Shown piece after piece: positions 1 to 7,227 of a DNA stretch of 22,060 bases. The stretch comes from JAQTTT01 sp964565435 (GTDB lineage: Archaea > Nanobdellota > Nanobdellia > Tiddalikarchaeales > Tiddalikarchaeaceae). The notes below the pieces were generated by a model. It did no database searches and was not told the origin of the DNA. It worked only from the letters and a program-made list of their open reading frames with translations. Made by a program: the position numbers and the translations under genes. How positions within the stretch are numbered: the first letter of the stretch is position 1; every line of letters starts with the position of its first letter. The stretch lies in the NCBI GenBank assembly GCA_964565435.1, contig CAZMEY010000008.1, forward strand, positions 1 to 22,060, written 5' to 3'.

Positions 1-1385
1 TAGATTTTTTTCTTTAAATCGCTTAAGCTCAATAAGCTATGAGCATTCCCACCATTGGATATGAACCCTTCAATCTCGCTAACAAACAAGTTCAATGTAT
101 TCATACTCTCAGGCAATCCTAATAACTTCATTGCCATTGAAGAGAAATTGCTAATGGATTCTTTTGCGCTTAAACCCTTGTCCAATCCATATGAAAGAAC
201 CATTTCATTCTTGTAATCTTTGCAGAACTCTATAAGTGCTTGCTTGTCAGTCGTTTGAATAACAAAGTTTTTGTAATCATTCTCCAATTTTCTGAAAAGC
301 GCAGGATAAACCTTGCTCTTCAAATCATTAGTAATTGCTGAATATTTCCACTCGCTTTCAAGCAAAGGATTCAATTCAGAAAGTATTCTTTGCTCACCTT
401 GGGCTTTTATCTCCATTAAAGAGGCATAATCAGGGATTAATGAGCTTAATTCTTTTATTGACAAATTATCAAAGGCTAAATCATTGTCTTCAGAGCCAGT
501 CAAAATATCCGTCAAGCTCTCCCTAATTGAATCAGCTTCACCAATAGATTTTGAATTATACATCTTTCTGTCTTTCAAACTATTCTTAGTTTTGTACCAA
601 ACACTGTTGAATGTCCCCTTGTTTATGAAAACCTTATCCTTTGAATTGCTGTCCGAGAAGGTTATAAAATCATATTTTGATTCAATGGAGTCCATAACCT
701 CTTTAGGCAAATATTCATGCTCTGATTTCATCAGAACAGAGGTAATAATGTCTTTTAGTATCTTAGTCTTATGGCCAGCAGAATACGCTGATTGGAAAGA
801 ATCCTTATCTAATGATAAATCATTAAGGAATTGTGTGCTTGAAAAATTCGGATTTAAGCATCTAGAGATATCCCCTTCTTTCAAATAATTCTCTAAAGAG
901 AATCTTCTGTAATGTATTTCGTTTTCATCTGAAAGTATTTGCGTAAATGTTGTATCTAAAGAATTGGAAATCTCTGTATTAGGATTATCAGATTTAAAAT
1001 ATTCTAATGCTTCAATTAATCCTTCATAATTTTTCTTAAGCGCAGCCATTTCAGTTTTTATATCTTTATTAGCAGTAGGAATAATTGTTTCAAGGTATTC
1101 AACCCTTTTTTTATAATCCATTTTTTTCATTGCATTATAATGTTCCTGAAACTTTTCCTTTAATTTAGTAAGCAAATATTCAATTCTTGGGATTGGCTCA
1201 ACAACCTCATCCCCGATTTGCTTAGGAGTGGCTGAATCAAAATTATCAACTATGACTTTTTTTACGCATTCATCATAATTTTTAGTGTTAAGCAAAGAGT
1301 ATTTCAATCCAAAAGAGAGTCTTTTATCAAGCTCTTCATGCCTTAAATTAACATATTCATCCAAAATATCGCAATTAATACTCAT
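1..1385 (-). CDS. Large uncharacterised helical protein, 5' part only (runs off left edge)
   Basis: An open frame starts at ATG 1385-1383 (MSINCDILDEY) and stays open through 461 codons to base 3, so the C-terminus lies outside the window. I translated every line by hand and met no stop. The protein is charged and apparently all-helical, rich in K, E, N and S, with no signal peptide or membrane segment. Residues about 75-140 look coiled-coil-like. I recognise no family. Its start is divergent from alaS across a 135-base promoter interval, so it is probably its own transcription unit. It could be a lineage-restricted structural or scaffold protein, but nothing in the visible part assigns a function. 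Its existence as a gene is well supported by the uninterrupted length; the start is supported by a TATA box about 26 nt upstream. Confidence 0.85.
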   Translation of the reverse strand, partial: MSINCDILDEYVNLRHEELDKRLSFGLKYSLLNTKNYDECVKKVIVDNFDSATPKQIGDEVVEPIPRIEYLLTKLKEKFQEHYNAMKKMDYKKRVEYLETIIPTANKDIKTEMAALKKNYEGLIEALEYFKSDNPNTEISNSLDTTFTQILSDENEIHYRRFSLENYLKEGDISRCLNPNFSSTQFLNDLSLDKDSFQSAYSAGHKTKILKDIITSVLMKSEHEYLPKEVMDSIESKYDFITFSDSNSKDKVFINKGTFNSVWYKTKNSLKDRKMYNSKSIGEADSIRESLTDILTGSEDNDLAFDNLSIKELSSLIPDYASLMEIKAQGEQRILSELNPLLESEWKYSAITNDLKSKVYPALFRKLENDYKNFVIQTTDKQALIEFCKDYKNEMVLSYGLDKGLSAKESISNFSSMAMKLLGLPESMNTLNLFVSEIEGFISNGGNAHSLLSLSDLKKKI

Positions 1386-1406
1386 TTTTTGATTTTTCCC
1401 CGTAAG

Positions 1407-1414
1407 TAAATATA
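1407..1414 (-). promoter_or_regulatory. TATA box of the unknown gene starting at 1385
   Basis: On the minus strand this reads TATATTTA, centred about 26 nt before the ATG, as in most genes here. A second TATA-like string, TTTAAATA, lies at 1426-1433. A GGGG run at 1398-1401 sits between box and start and could serve as a ribosome site if the upstream box is used. Confidence 0.5.
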
Positions 1415-1489
1415 ATATTATTCTCTATTTAAACCTTATTATTTATTATTATAAACTTATTTTAACTATTATTTATATATTAAGCAAAC

Positions 1490-1497
1490 TTTTTAAT
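1490..1497 (+). promoter_or_regulatory. TATA box of alaS
   Basis: TTTTTAAT is centred 27 nt upstream of the ATG at 1521, giving a leaderless transcript. A second TATA-like string, TTTATATA, lies at 1472-1479. Confidence 0.55.
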
Positions 1498-1520
1498 CAC
1501 TCTTATTTTTTAAAAAACAC

Positions 1521-3269
1521 ATGGATAGGGCAAAACTCATAAAGGTATATTTGGATTTTTTTGAAAACAAAAAGCATGCAGTCATAAAATCAGCCTCATT
1601 ATTCCCAGAAAATGACGCAAGCACGCTTTTTATCAGCGCAGGAATGCACCCCTTAGTGCCTTATCTTTTGGGAGAAAAGCACCCCTTGGGAAAAAGATTA
1701 ACCGATGTCCAAAAATGCTTAAGGACAGGAGATATTGAGGATGTGGGGGACAGCACGCATAACACTTTTTTTGAAATGCTTGGAAACTGGAGCTTAGGGG
1801 ATTATTTCAAAAAAGAGGCAATAACTTGGAGCTATGAATTCCTAACTCAAATTTTAAGGATTAATCCTGAAAAAATAAATGTCACAGTATTTGAGGGAAA
1901 TAATAAAATCCCAAAGGATGAAGAGGCAGCAAAGATATGGCTAAGCTTAGGCATACCTAAAGAAAAGATATTTTTCCTGCCGGAAGAGGACAATTTTTGG
2001 TGGGCAGGGGCAACAGGGCCTTGCGGTCCAGATACCGAGATATTCATAGACACTGGAAAAACTCCTTGCTCAAATGATTGCAAGCCTGGATGCAAGTGCA
2101 GCAAATATGTTGAGATATGGAACAATGTATTCATGGCATACACTAGGGATAAAGAAGGCAATTATATTGAATTAAAGCAGAAAAATGTTGACACAGGCAT
2201 GGGTGTTGAAAGGACTATTGCAATGCTTGAAGGCAAAAAAACAATATGGGATACAAGCATTTTTTCCCCAGTAATCAACTTAATCAAAGACGAATCAGAA
2301 AACTATAATGAAAAATCCGCAAGGATAATCGTTGACCATATAAGGGCTGCTGTTTTCATACTTGCTGATGACAAAAAAATAGTGCCTTCCAACAAAGACC
2401 AAGGGTATGTTCTAAGAAGGCTTATCAGGAAAGCAATAAGGCACGCAAAAATCTTGGGGCTGGATTTCGGGCCTAAAGATTTAATATATCAAGTCATTAA
2501 TTGGTGCATTAACTCATTCAAAACAGATTATCCTGAACTTGAAAGAAACAAGAATTTTATAGAAAGCGAAATAGGTAAAGAAGAAACTAATTTCTTAATA
2601 ACACTTGACAATGGATTGAAAGAGTTTGACAAGATTTCAAATAAAGACATCTCTGGCAAAGAAGCTTTTTTCCTTTATCAATCATTTGGCTTTCCCTTAG
2701 AGATGACTATTGAGCTTGCATCCGAAAAAGGCTTGAAAGTTGACATTAATGGTTTTAATATGGAATTTGAAAAGCATCAAGAGCTGTCAAAAATGGGCGC
2801 TGAGCAGAAATTCAGGGGAGGCTTGGCTGACAATAGTGAAGCAACAACAAAGCTTCACACAGCAACCCACATGCTTAACGCAGCATTATCCAAAATTCTT
2901 GGCAAAGAGATTCACCAAAAAGGCAGCAATATAACTCCTGAAAGACTTAGGTTTGATTTCAATTTTGACAGAAAATTAACAGAAGAAGAGCTAAAAAAAG
3001 TTGAAGAATTAGTTAATGAAAAAATATCGAAATCACTGCCAATAATTATGGAAGAGATGGGTGTTGATGAGGCAAAATCTAGTGGGGCTAAAGGCGAATT
3101 TGAAAGCAAATATGGCCAAAAAGTAAAGGTTTATTCTATAGGTGATTTCAGCAAAGAGATTTGCGGAGGGCCGCATGCCAATAATTCCAAGGAGTTGGGG
3201 CATTTTAAAATAATAAAAGAGGAAGCAGTTGCTGCAGGGGTCAGAAGAATTAAAGCCATCTTAGAATAA
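1521..3269 (+). CDS. alaS: Alanyl-tRNA synthetase, short form without C-Ala domain
   Basis: Charges tRNA-Ala with alanine in the cytosol and carries an editing domain that clears mischarged tRNA. Class II core: motif 1 around residues 24-43 (SxSLFPxNDxSTLFxSAGM), motif 2 around 67-95 (CLRTGDIEDVG...FFEMLGNWS) and motif 3 at 226-232 (GMGVERT). The editing domain shows H446xxxH450 and C548xxxH552. A cysteine cluster C183/C187/C191/C193 probably binds zinc. The protein begins directly at the catalytic domain, as bacterial enzymes do, and ends just after the editing domain at VAAGVRRIKAI. At 582 residues it is about 300 short of the usual 850-900 and lacks the C-Ala oligomerisation/tRNA-elbow domain. 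Sequence style, including the Cys insert, resembles short enzymes of CPR bacteria and DPANN archaea (from memory). Start fixed by the TATA box 27 nt upstream. Confidence 0.97.
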   Translation: MDRAKLIKVYLDFFENKKHAVIKSASLFPENDASTLFISAGMHPLVPYLLGEKHPLGKRLTDVQKCLRTGDIEDVGDSTHNTFFEMLGNWSLGDYFKKEAITWSYEFLTQILRINPEKINVTVFEGNNKIPKDEEAAKIWLSLGIPKEKIFFLPEEDNFWWAGATGPCGPDTEIFIDTGKTPCSNDCKPGCKCSKYVEIWNNVFMAYTRDKEGNYIELKQKNVDTGMGVERTIAMLEGKKTIWDTSIFSPVINLIKDESENYNEKSARIIVDHIRAAVFILADDKKIVPSNKDQGYVLRRLIRKAIRHAKILGLDFGPKDLIYQVINWCINSFKTDYPELERNKNFIESEIGKEETNFLITLDNGLKEFDKISNKDISGKEAFFLYQSFGFPLEMTIELASEKGLKVDINGFNMEFEKHQELSKMGAEQKFRGGLADNSEATTKLHTATHMLNAALSKILGKEIHQKGSNITPERLRFDFNFDRKLTEEELKKVEELVNEKISKSLPIIMEEMGVDEAKSSGAKGEFESKYGQKVKVYSIGDFSKEICGGPHANNSKELGHFKIIKEEAVAAGVRRIKAILE

Positions 3270-3280
3270 ATGAATATTTT

Positions 3281-3288
3281 TTTAAATA
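3281..3288 (+). promoter_or_regulatory. TATA box of the TIKI/TraB-like gene
   Basis: TTTAAATA is centred about 26 nt upstream of the ATG at 3310, just after the alaS stop, so the gene is probably transcribed separately and leaderlessly. Confidence 0.55.
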
Positions 3289-3309
3289 GTAATACTTATT
3301 TTAATTATC

Positions 3310-3963
3310 ATGGATTTTGGCAGCGATTTAAAGATAAGCCTTTATGGGGTTAATCATGGCTCAAAAATGGAATATAATATAAATGATTTCCAAAAAACCC
3401 ATCTATGCTTGGTTGAATTCCCATTAGTCCAAACAGATGTAGGTTCAAGCTTCTCTTTGCTTAACACTAAAACTGCTGATTATTTCAAATCAAAAGAATC
3501 ATTTGTTGAACATATAAACAAGTATTTTAAAGATTTTGACATTGAATTGACTGAATCATCAATAAAATCAATATATGATTTAAGGAATAATTATGATTTT
3601 ATCTACCCTATAGGTAGCTTGGGGGAGGAGTATAAAAACATTGATGAATTAAGGTTTAAGAGAAGCGTGAGCATAACAAATAATATCATTGATGTTTTAG
3701 GCAATTACAGCCACTCGCTAGAAAACTTATTGAAAAAAAATCCATTAACTGACTACATTATTGACGGCTTTAATTACCCTTTAAACACTGCGTCAATCAT
3801 AATAGGCGGGCCTCACTTAAAATTCGTTGATTACTTTTTGTCAAAAAAATACAAAATTGCCAAAATAGTCAATCTTGTTGATGAATATGCAATGAAATAC
3901 TGCGAAGGACCCAGAATAGACAATGATATAGTTATTGCTGACTTGCAGAATTTAATAAATTAA
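3310..3963 (+). CDS. Putative TIKI/TraB/EreA-superfamily protein
   Basis: A 217-aa soluble protein without signal peptide or membrane segment. I assign it tentatively to the TIKI/TraB/EreA/ChaN superfamily from the order of motifs: an N-terminal Gx2H (GVNH, G13 and H16), a strand ending in a glutamate (CLVEFP, E36), a basic helix (RFKRS, 115-119) and a second Gx2H near the C-terminus (IIIGGPHLKFVDYFL, H169). The last segment resembles the TraB C-terminal strand-helix with a GxxHL pattern. Family members include metal-dependent hydrolases or proteases and proteins of unknown activity. The usual TraB length is larger and membrane helices are absent here. It is convergent with the next gene, the stops being 3 nt apart. 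An unrelated unknown fold remains possible. Confidence 0.5.
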   Translation: MDFGSDLKISLYGVNHGSKMEYNINDFQKTHLCLVEFPLVQTDVGSSFSLLNTKTADYFKSKESFVEHINKYFKDFDIELTESSIKSIYDLRNNYDFIYPIGSLGEEYKNIDELRFKRSVSITNNIIDVLGNYSHSLENLLKKNPLTDYIIDGFNYPLNTASIIIGGPHLKFVDYFLSKKYKIAKIVNLVDEYAMKYCEGPRIDNDIVIADLQNLIN

Positions 3964-3981
3964 TTCTTATTTTAATAAGAA
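3964..3981. terminator. Short perfect inverted repeat between convergent genes
   Basis: Arms TTCTTATT and AATAAGAA are separated by TT, at the meeting point of two convergent genes and overlapping the last codons and stop of the minus-strand gene. The T-rich content on both strands suits a bidirectional archaeal termination signal. In AT-rich DNA such a palindrome may also be chance. Confidence 0.35.
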
Positions 3982-5073
3982 ATAATTATAATTTCCAAGG
4001 TCTTTAATGTTGCTTCCTGCAGCAGTGTTAATTGTCTGGCTAATCATTTCAGAAAATTTCATTGCTCCAACTCCATTCTTGTAGATTTCTTTAACATCAA
4101 GCACTAAAGTGTCAACAAAACTTCCAGATTTTATGTCTCCGCCTTCCCTAATCATTCCATTCAAATCAATTCCTAAAATGTGGCCTTCCAAATCATTATT
4201 CTTAATAAGAACCCTTCTTATATCTGTTGATATTTTTTCTGATTCATTAGGCTTATACTTTTTTGCTATCATTAAGCTTTGGAATGGAGTAATATCCTCA
4301 TTAACAATTTTTGGGTGAATAGTTAAATAACTTTCAATAGTGTCAACTTTTACTCCATTAGAGCCAACCAATATTTTATTCTTTGAAAGCATCAAGGCTT
4401 CATCAAAGCTTAGCTCATTTCCATTCTTTATTTTTTCTTTAGCAATCTCAATTTTTTTGGCATCTATTTTATTAAACATGCTTTCATTAAGCTCGTAAGC
4501 TTTGGCATAATTCCCTTTTTCTAAAGAAATCTTAAAAGAATTAATATACTCTTCATAAACATCTTTACTTACAAAGCCATATTCCTCAACAATTTTTTGG
4601 TTATTAAATCCCAACATTGCATTAATATCAGCCACATTATAAACATCCAATTTTTTATATAATTCCCTATTACATTTATCAATCTCAACAGTTTCTTTAA
4701 TCATCTCTCTAAGAGTATTATATTCTTCTTGTTTCTTCTTTTCCTTAAGGTCAGTAAGAAAACTCCTTATTTCCTCATAAGCTTCCTGCCTTTTTTTCTC
4801 TTTAACATCATTAATCATTGAAGTTACTTCTTTGTAAGCTTCAGTTCTTTTATTATTCCTATAACTGGTTGCAATGCTTTCAAAATCATTTCCATTAACA
4901 TATTTCTTTCCAATCCTAAAACTAAATGACACTTTGTAATTGCTTTCAACAAAACTCTTTAAAGCCTCATTAGAATAGTTTTGGACACCTATCCTTGAAT
5001 CAACATCTTTTACAAGATTCTCAATAAAACTCCTTTTTTTCTCATAAATTTTTCCAAAAATACCTTTTTCCAT
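3967..5073 (-). CDS. Uncharacterised helical protein with three tandem 19-residue repeats
   Basis: A 368-aa charged cytosolic protein with no recognised family. Residues 75-131 consist of three consecutive 19-residue units starting KRTEAYKE, KRQEAYEE and KKQEEYNT, each with the pattern K-[RK]-x-E-x-Y-x(5)-[MFL]-[IL]-x-[DE]. They would form a regular helix or coiled coil. The rest is mixed: helical to about residue 225, then a more compact region with glycines (residues 230-368) that may be a folded C-terminal domain. No signal peptide or membrane segment. It starts at an ATG with a TATA box 26 nt upstream. It lies downstream of and on the same strand as DUF2073 but has its own promoter. The sequence is even AT-richer than its neighbours, which fits a lineage-specific gene. 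Confidence 0.85.
   Translation of the reverse strand: MEKGIFGKIYEKKRSFIENLVKDVDSRIGVQNYSNEALKSFVESNYKVSFSFRIGKKYVNGNDFESIATSYRNNKRTEAYKEVTSMINDVKEKKRQEAYEEIRSFLTDLKEKKKQEEYNTLREMIKETVEIDKCNRELYKKLDVYNVADINAMLGFNNQKIVEEYGFVSKDVYEEYINSFKISLEKGNYAKAYELNESMFNKIDAKKIEIAKEKIKNGNELSFDEALMLSKNKILVGSNGVKVDTIESYLTIHPKIVNEDITPFQSLMIAKKYKPNESEKISTDIRRVLIKNNDLEGHILGIDLNGMIREGGDIKSGSFVDTLVLDVKEIYKNGVGAMKFSEMISQTINTAAGSNIKDLGNYNYFLLK
4681..4851 (-). repeat. Three tandem 57-bp coding repeats (19-residue units)
   Basis: Residues 75-93, 94-112 and 113-131 of the surrounding protein align without gaps. Units 1 and 2 are closest (KRxEAYxEhxSxhxDhKEK); unit 3 is diverged towards its end. Confidence 0.75.
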
Positions 5074-5094
5074 CTTAATATAAGAGTTTTTTCT

Positions 5095-5104
5095 TATTTA
5101 TAAA
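5095..5104 (-). promoter_or_regulatory. TATA box of the repeat-containing helical protein
   Basis: TTTATAAATA on the minus strand, centred 26 nt upstream of the ATG at 5073. Confidence 0.6.
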
Positions 5105-5109
5105 TGTTT

Positions 5110-5490
5110 TCACTTCATCAAGATGCTGATGCTTTCAGGGTCCCTTTTGATTTGCTTAATGATTTTTGCTGGACCAATAATGCTTGTGCCCCTCATTTTT
5201 CCTGTCAATGCCCTGAAAATAAACGATTTAACCTTATCAACAAAGCTGTTATTCTTGTCCATTTGAAGCGAGCAAATCTCTATTCCTGAGAATTTCTTAT
5301 CAATATGCTTCATTGTCTCGCTAATAAGCTTAGCTTCCTCTTGGGGGGTTAATTGCGAATCAAATATAAGAATCTTATTATCCTTAGCTTTTTTTATTAT
5401 AAATTTCACTTGCTCCTCAAGAGCCATTGTCCTTAATGACTCAAAAGGGATGAATTCCAAGTCAATCTTTGCATTGTCAATCTTATTCAT
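5110..5490 (-). CDS. DUF2073 family protein, partner of the Era-like GTPase
   Basis: A 126-aa protein that I recognise as DUF2073, an archaeal family of unknown function that is typically encoded beside an Era-like GTPase. Visible features are an N-terminal strand (IDLEFIPFESL), a helix with VKFIIKKAKDNKILIFDSQLT, and a conserved-looking C-terminal stretch with GKMRGTSIIGPAKIIKQIKRDP. No catalytic motif is evident. Its ATG overlaps the GTPase stop (ATGA, bases 5487-5490), and an AAGGTGG ribosome site lies about 4 nt upstream, so the two are translationally coupled from one mRNA. It probably acts as a regulator or effector of the GTPase, perhaps in ribosome or RNA-related work; that is inference from context. 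Confidence 0.85.
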   Translation of the reverse strand: MNKIDNAKIDLEFIPFESLRTMALEEQVKFIIKKAKDNKILIFDSQLTPQEEAKLISETMKHIDKKFSGIEICSLQMDKNNSFVDKVKSFIFRALTGKMRGTSIIGPAKIIKQIKRDPESISILMK

Positions 5491-6119
5491 TTTGCCACCT
5501 TAAAAATAGTATTATATAACTCTCCCATATTCTTTCCCGTCTTTGCGCTTATTCCAACAACCTCATATTGGGGAAACATCTCCTTAACCCTTTCAATATT
5601 GGAGTTTTTCAAATCAATCTTGTTGGCAACAATTATTACAGGAATATTCCTTGCCTCCAAATTGCCTATAATAGTTAAGTTAACCTGGTTGTAAGGGTCA
5701 ATAGTGGAATCAATTACAACTAATACTGCATCCATCTTGTCCAGCCATTTTATCGCTTCAATAATGCCTTTAGTGGCTTCCTTAGCTCTTAATTTAGCAT
5801 CCTTTTTCTTTATGCCATGCTTGATAAAATCCTCAAAATCAATCTTTGTGGCAATTCCAGGGGTGTCAACAAGGTTAATAGTCAATTTTTTCCCGTTGTT
5901 TTTCAGCTCAATATGCTCAACTTCCACAACCTCCCGTGTCTCATGGGGCACATTGCTCACTTTGCCAACCTCTTTGCCCAAAAACTCCTTAGAAATATTG
6001 TTAGCCAAAGTTGTCTTTCCTGCATTAGGGCTGCCATAGCATCCCAATCTTATCTGCTTATTTGAGCCGAATAACTTGCTCAAAAATCCCTTTAATCCGT
6101 CAAAAAATCCTTTAGCCAT
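5487..6119 (-). CDS. Era-like small GTPase (archaeal, DUF2073-associated)
   Basis: A 210-aa P-loop GTPase of the TRAFAC/Era-like class. Motifs: G1 GSPNAGKTT (29-37), a likely G2 threonine near PHETREV (59-64), G3 DTPG (85-88), G4 NKID (166-169) and G5 SAKT (191-194). It has no KH or other C-terminal RNA-binding domain, unlike bacterial Era, so specificity may come from the coupled DUF2073 protein. Residues 5-19 (FFDGLKGFLSKLFGS) form an amphipathic helix that could touch membrane or a partner. It is the first gene of a two-gene operon with a TATA box about 29 nt upstream of its ATG. Binding and hydrolysis of GTP are secure from the motifs; the cellular role is not. Confidence 0.93.
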   Translation of the reverse strand: MAKGFFDGLKGFLSKLFGSNKQIRLGCYGSPNAGKTTLANNISKEFLGKEVGKVSNVPHETREVVEVEHIELKNNGKKLTINLVDTPGIATKIDFEDFIKHGIKKKDAKLRAKEATKGIIEAIKWLDKMDAVLVVIDSTIDPYNQVNLTIIGNLEARNIPVIIVANKIDLKNSNIERVKEMFPQYEVVGISAKTGKNMGELYNTIFKVAK

Positions 6120-6130
6120 AATTATTCTTA

Positions 6131-6140
6131 AATGCGCATT
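6131..6140. promoter_or_regulatory. AATGCGCATT palindrome in the GTPase promoter
   Basis: A 10-bp perfect palindrome between the TATA box and start codon of the GTPase. The identical string occurs at 9947-9956 in the trm1 promoter, and a partial copy is in the rluA promoter (16119-16125). Confidence 0.35.
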
Positions 6141-6144
6141 ACTC

Positions 6145-6152
6145 TTTTAAAA
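6145..6152 (-). promoter_or_regulatory. TATA box of the GTPase/DUF2073 operon
   Basis: TTTTAAAA, centred about 29 nt upstream of the ATG at 6119. Confidence 0.5.
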
Positions 6153-6166
6153 TTTTTGATTTATTT

Positions 6167-6173
6167 AAAAAAA
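6167..6173 (-). terminator. Oligo-T terminator of the 5S rRNA
   Basis: Seven consecutive T on the minus strand, 5 nt beyond the predicted 5S 3' end. Archaeal RNA polymerase stops at such T runs without needing a hairpin. Confidence 0.5.
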
Positions 6174-6178
6174 TAGAA

Positions 6179-6294
6179 GTTAGCAGCTTGCCTACTTCCC
6201 CCGTATTCCGGAGTACAATTGGGCAACGATTAAGGGCTTAACTTCTGTGATCGAAACGGGAACAGGTGTTTCCCCAAAATCTATGACCGCTAAC
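6179..6294 (-). rRNA. rrf: 5S ribosomal RNA
   Basis: On the minus strand the sequence carries the conserved 5S core: GCGGTCATAG near the 5' end, GGGGAAACACC, then CACAGAAGTTAAGCCC, and the loop-E/helix-IV region TACTCCGGAATACGGGG. The ends pair as helix I: GTTAGCGG (6294-6287) with CTGCTAAC (6186-6179), eight pairs including one G-U. This defines a mature length of about 116 nt; exact ends may differ by a few bases. It is an orphan 5S gene, with no 16S, 23S or tRNA within the window. It has its own TATA box 24-32 nt upstream and an oligo-T stop. Confidence 0.95.
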
Positions 6295-6317
6295 AAGGAT
6301 TATTAGTAAACTTGCCA

Positions 6318-6326
6318 TTTTTAAAA
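6318..6326 (-). promoter_or_regulatory. TATA box of the 5S rRNA
   Basis: TTTTAAAAA on the minus strand, 24-32 nt upstream of the predicted 5S 5' end and 17 nt beyond the stop codon of the preceding gene. Confidence 0.6.
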
Positions 6327-6343
6327 CTTTTCATTAACGACTT

Positions 6344-7174
6344 TTAAAAGGTATATATCAATGCGTCAATGCTTCCAAAAATCTTGCCCTTCAATGAAAA
6401 CATCAATTCAGGATGGGTGTAGCTCCAGTATCTTTCAAAAACCGGAAAAGCCAATTTGCTTCCCGAAACCTTTAATTTGGCAGAGACTTTTTCTTCCATA
6501 ATCTCTTCAAAATTAAGCGTTTTTCTCAAGTTTTTTTTAGCATCAACAAGATAGACTTCGCATCCATTGCCCATGCAATATTTTTTCCCTTCAATGATTT
6601 TCAAACCATTTTTGCAATCAATGATTGAAGGGTAATGGTTTCCCTCATTGATGCTCACCCAAATATTTTTGCCTTTCTGCTTAGAACTGTTGGGGTAATA
6701 ATGGCTTTTCCTTGAAACTCGCGCATTCATGCAATCTTTTTCAAACTCAAAAGTTATCTGTTCAACATCTCCTAAAAGAGTTGGCGCCTTGGAAAAATTA
6801 ATATCAGCAGCCCACACTGTAAAGATTGAATAATACATTTTTTTGCCCTTCATAATGACGCTTGAATCATATACCAAAGGCTTATTCAATAAATCATTTC
6901 TGAAAAGCTCTTGCAAATAGGTTTCCAAACCCATCCCCTCTTTTTTTGCAAAAATCTTCAATTGCTCATTTAATTTATAGCCTGTCTTTTTGCTAAAAGC
7001 ATTATAATCCCAGCCAACTCTTTCAAGGCATTCTTCCATCTCCATGACCTTGTTTTTTTCAATTGAGTTTCTTTTAACCAATAAATTAAGCTCAATGCCG
7101 TTTTTTTCCATAAAATTAGGCATATTCATGCTATAGCTGGGCATTCCAAAAGCAGAGTAATATAAATTAAGCAT
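6344..7174 (-). CDS. Uncharacterised 276-aa protein
   Basis: I do not recognise this family. The N-terminal 100 residues look helical (ECLERVGWDYNAFSKKTGYK, then LKIFAKKEGMGLETYLQELF). The C-terminal two thirds look beta-rich, with many aromatic residues (MYYSIFTVWAAD, KSHYYPNSSK, NIWVSINEGNHYP) and a CxxxxC pair (YCMGNGCEVYL) that might be structural. No signal peptide or membrane helix. It lies 53 nt downstream of the amidotransferase gene on the same strand but has its own TATA box, and its stop is just before the 5S promoter. Aromatic and polar surface motifs would suit ligand or nucleic-acid binding, but that is a guess. Confidence 0.85.
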   Translation of the reverse strand: MLNLYYSAFGMPSYSMNMPNFMEKNGIELNLLVKRNSIEKNKVMEMEECLERVGWDYNAFSKKTGYKLNEQLKIFAKKEGMGLETYLQELFRNDLLNKPLVYDSSVIMKGKKMYYSIFTVWAADINFSKAPTLLGDVEQITFEFEKDCMNARVSRKSHYYPNSSKQKGKNIWVSINEGNHYPSIIDCKNGLKIIEGKKYCMGNGCEVYLVDAKKNLRKTLNFEEIMEEKVSAKLKVSGSKLAFPVFERYWSYTHPELMFSLKGKIFGSIDALIYTF

Positions 7175-7198
7175 AATATTTTTTTATGCAAAAAAGAA

Positions 7199-7206
7199 TT
7201 AAATAA
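7199..7206 (-). promoter_or_regulatory. TATA box of the 276-aa unknown
   Basis: TTATTTAA, centred 28 nt upstream of the ATG at 7174. Confidence 0.5.
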
Positions 7207-7227
7207 CTTTTTAGTTTTAATGCGAAT

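Noticed and set aside
335..888. Two plus-strand open frames of 63 and 134 codons
   Set aside because: They lie wholly antisense to the long minus-strand gene that is open from 1385 to the edge, and look like shadow frames with no promoter or family resemblance.
5104..5289. Plus-strand 61-codon frame opposite DUF2073
   Set aside because: Entirely antisense to the coupled DUF2073 gene.
5704..6065. Plus-strand open frames opposite the GTPase
   Set aside because: Antisense shadows of a clear GTPase gene; no promoter geometry.
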